Source: Pseudomonadota bacterium (GTDB taxonomy: Bacteria > Pseudomonadota > Alphaproteobacteria > Rhizobiales > Xanthobacteraceae). Taken from it: a stretch of 16,146 nucleotides of DNA. The stretch lies in assembly GCA_023390955.1 (NCBI GenBank), contig JAEWBW010000323.1:1-16146 (forward strand), written 5' to 3'. Under the pieces are notes generated by a model, which made no database searches, had not been told where the DNA came from, and worked only from the letters and a program-made list of their open reading frames with translations. The translations under genes were made by a program, and so were the position numbers. Positions 14,400 to 16,146 of the stretch are shown piece after piece (the stretch's first letter is position 1; every line of letters begins with the position of its first letter).

Positions 14400-16146
14400 C
14401 TACTCGAACAGCTGCTTCTCGACCGCAAAGCTGATCCGCGTCGCCGCCACCTGGTCGGCGAGTGAGATCGGCCATTTGCCGCCCGGCTTGAAGGCGTCGG
14501 CCAGCGCGATCAGCTCTTCGAACTGCCCCTTTTCGATGGTCAGGCCCTTCCAGCCGCCCTTCCCGCCGGTGACGTCCAGCCGCTTGTAGTCGTCGAGCAC
14601 GAGAACTTTCCCGTCCACGAAGATGTCGCAGCGCTCCTTGGGAAATTCCTTCGCGCCGAGCGCCGTGTAGGTCAGCGTGCACAGCGATCCGTCCGCGTAG
14701 CGAACGGTAGCCACGAAATTGTCATCACGGCGCCAATGGCCGCTGGCCGGCACGATCGCGCGGGCCTGAACCTCGACGGGCTGGCTGCCGGTGAGCGCAT
14801 TGAACAGATCGTAGATGTGGCAGGCTTCGCCGATGTTGCGGCCGCCACCGTGAGGGCCGTGTACCCAATGATCGCTGGGAATGTAGCCGGCATTCATGCG
14901 GTAGTTGACGATCATCGGCGACAGGCGTCCCTTGATCGCCTCGCGTGCCGCGGTGACGGCCGGCGCGAACCGCCGGTTGAAACCCGTCATCAACAGCGGT
15001 CCGTTCGGATTGGCCGCGTAGAACGCCTCGATCGCGTCCAGGCCCTCTTCGGTCATCGACGTCGGCTTCTCGACGAAGACATGCTTGCCGGCCTTCAGCG
15101 CCGCAAGCGTCATCTCGGCGTGCAAATCATGCCGCGTCGCGATGAGGACGAGATCGATTTGCGGATCGTCGAGAACGGCCTGGAAATCGGTGCTCGCGGT
15201 GCTGATGCCAAAGCTTTCTGCAGCCGTGCGCGCGGACAAGCCGGTACGGCTCACGACGCTGCGCAGGTCGAACTTGTTGTCGAGCTTCTTCAGGTTCGGC
15301 AGATGTATGCCTTGCGCAAAGCTGCCGGCCCCGACGACGCCGATCTTGATGCGGCCATCGACCGGCTTCGGAGGCGCGATCTGCAACACGGAGCGCAAGG
15401 CCTCGTCCCGATGCGGATACTGCAACAGGACCAGCAGCGGCTTCTCGCCCTCGCCCGCCAGCCGGCCGTATGCCTCTTCGGCCTGGTCGATCGGATAGGG
15501 CTCATGCAGCATGTTGTCGAGCCGGACACGGCCGGCCGCGAGCAGGCGAAGATATTCGCCCATGTTGCGGTTCTCGGTCCAGCGGACATAGGCGAGCGGA
15601 TAATCGCCGCCCTCCTCCTCATAGACGGGGTCGTAGCGTCCGGGCCCGTAGGAGCAGGAGATCAGGACATCGAGCTCCTTGGCGTAGATGTCGGATCGCG
15701 ACATGTTCAGGCCGACGTCGCCGACGATCACGACGCGCGCCTTCTTGCGGCAGGCCTGGAAAGCCTGGGCGAGAATTTCGCTGGACGCGGACGCCGCCGT
15801 GATGATCGCAGCGTCGGCGCCGAACCCATCGGTCAGCTTGACGATGCTGTTGACCAGATTGCCGGCGTTGGGATTGATGCCGTGATCGAGGCCGTTCTCC
15901 ATCGCGGTCGCAATGCGCTTGTCGTCCACGTCGGCTCCGACGACGCGGCACCCATTGGCGGTCAGCAGCTGCGCCGTGATTTGCCCGAGAATTCCGAGCC
16001 CGATCACGACCACCGTCTCGCCAAGCGTCGGCTGCGCGCGGCGCACGCCCTGCATCGCGATGGCGCCAAGCGTCACCGTGGCTGCAGCGTCGAAGGAAAC
16101 CTGCTGCGGGACTGGAACGCAGAGATTAACGGGAACGTCGATGACC
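14400..16146 (-). CDS. Bi-domain oxidoreductase: zinc-ADH-like domain fused to Gfo/Idh/MocA domain, 5' end beyond window
   Basis: The frame is open to the right edge (upstream of the GTG at 16076 it still reads VPVNLCVPVPQQVSFDAAA, an alcohol-dehydrogenase pattern), so the N-terminus is outside. The first visible domain has the Rossmann GLGILG (about 15984-16001) of medium-chain dehydrogenases. The second begins IKIGVVGAGSFAQG (about 15341 downward) and has the Gfo/Idh/MocA hallmark VEKP (15063-15074) and GEACHIYDLF. Such fusions are common in exopolysaccharide and LPS loci and probably oxidise or reduce a nucleotide- or lipid-linked sugar with NAD(P); the substrate is unknown. The catalytic zinc ligands of the ADH half, if any, lie off the window. 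The stop is 94 bp before the first GT-C gene on the same strand, so read-through into the operon is plausible. Confidence 0.9.
   Translation of the reverse strand, partial: VIDVPVNLCVPVPQQVSFDAAATVTLGAIAMQGVRRAQPTLGETVVVIGLGILGQITAQLLTANGCRVVGADVDDKRIATAMENGLDHGINPNAGNLVNSIVKLTDGFGADAAIITAASASSEILAQAFQACRKKARVVIVGDVGLNMSRSDIYAKELDVLISCSYGPGRYDPVYEEEGGDYPLAYVRWTENRNMGEYLRLLAAGRVRLDNMLHEPYPIDQAEEAYGRLAGEGEKPLLVLLQYPHRDEALRSVLQIAPPKPVDGRIKIGVVGAGSFAQGIHLPNLKKLDNKFDLRSVVSRTGLSARTAAESFGISTASTDFQAVLDDPQIDLVLIATRHDLHAEMTLAALKAGKHVFVEKPTSMTEEGLDAIEAFYAANPNGPLLMTGFNRRFAPAVTAAREAIKGRLSPMIVNYRMNAGYIPSDHWVHGPHGGGRNIGEACHIYDLFNALTGSQPVEVQARAIVPASGHWRRDDNFVATVRYADGSLCTLTYTALGAKEFPKERCDIFVDGKVLVLDDYKRLDVTGGKGGWKGLTIEKGQFEELIALADAFKPGGKWPISLADQVAATRISFAVEKQLFE

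Noticed and set aside
1..16146. CRISPR array, tRNA, rRNA or insertion sequence
   Set aside because: No regularly spaced short repeats, tRNA-like cloverleaf, rRNA-like stretch, transposase ORF or terminal inverted repeats were noticed; the only large repeats are the paralogous coding genes.

Overview
The window looks like alphaproteobacterial chromosome, most likely Bradyrhizobium or a relative such as Rhodopseudomonas. This rests on high GC, GC-rich codon use and protein families typical of rhizobial surface-polysaccharide loci; it was read by eye and not searched. It appears to be an envelope-glycan (LPS, lipid A or other surface glycan) biosynthesis and decoration locus.

Left part (1-2849, about 70% GC in sampled lines): an AGE-family sugar epimerase/isomerase on the minus strand, cut by the left edge (1-941), stands divergent to a plus-strand pair. 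The pair is a PaaK-like adenylate-forming enzyme (1028-2251) and a GmhB-like HAD phosphatase (2331-2849) that lacks most of the usual zinc ligands. About 180 bp with hairpins separates this pair from a convergent minus-strand operon.

Main part (14305 down to 3029, minus strand, 53-60% GC in sampled lines): nine tightly packed genes. In transcription order they are three tandem paralogous GT-C-like membrane glycosyltransferases (620, 647 and 643 aa), a DPM1/ArnC-like GT2 polyprenyl-phosphate sugar synthase with two C-terminal membrane helices, an asparagine synthase (AsnB type), three unrelated-looking SAM methyltransferases linked by start/stop overlaps, and a small one-helix membrane protein. 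The proposed logic is that the GT2 charges undecaprenyl phosphate with one sugar, and the three GT-C enzymes transfer that sugar outside the cytoplasmic membrane to different or successive acceptor positions. The methyltransferases and the amidotransferase would modify the sugars or the glycan. This resembles in principle the ArnC/ArnT and rhizobial RgtE/RgtA-D systems, but the substrate is unknown.

Right edge (14400-16146): a bi-domain oxidoreductase (zinc-ADH-like Rossmann domain fused to a Gfo/Idh/MocA domain), minus strand, with its N-terminus beyond the window. It lies 94 bp upstream of the operon and may be co-transcribed with it.

The most notable signals are the GT-C triplication, a homologous 30-bp cistron junction repeated at three places (it puts two start codons in doubt), and a 4-residue loss in one paralog next to its predicted catalytic acid.
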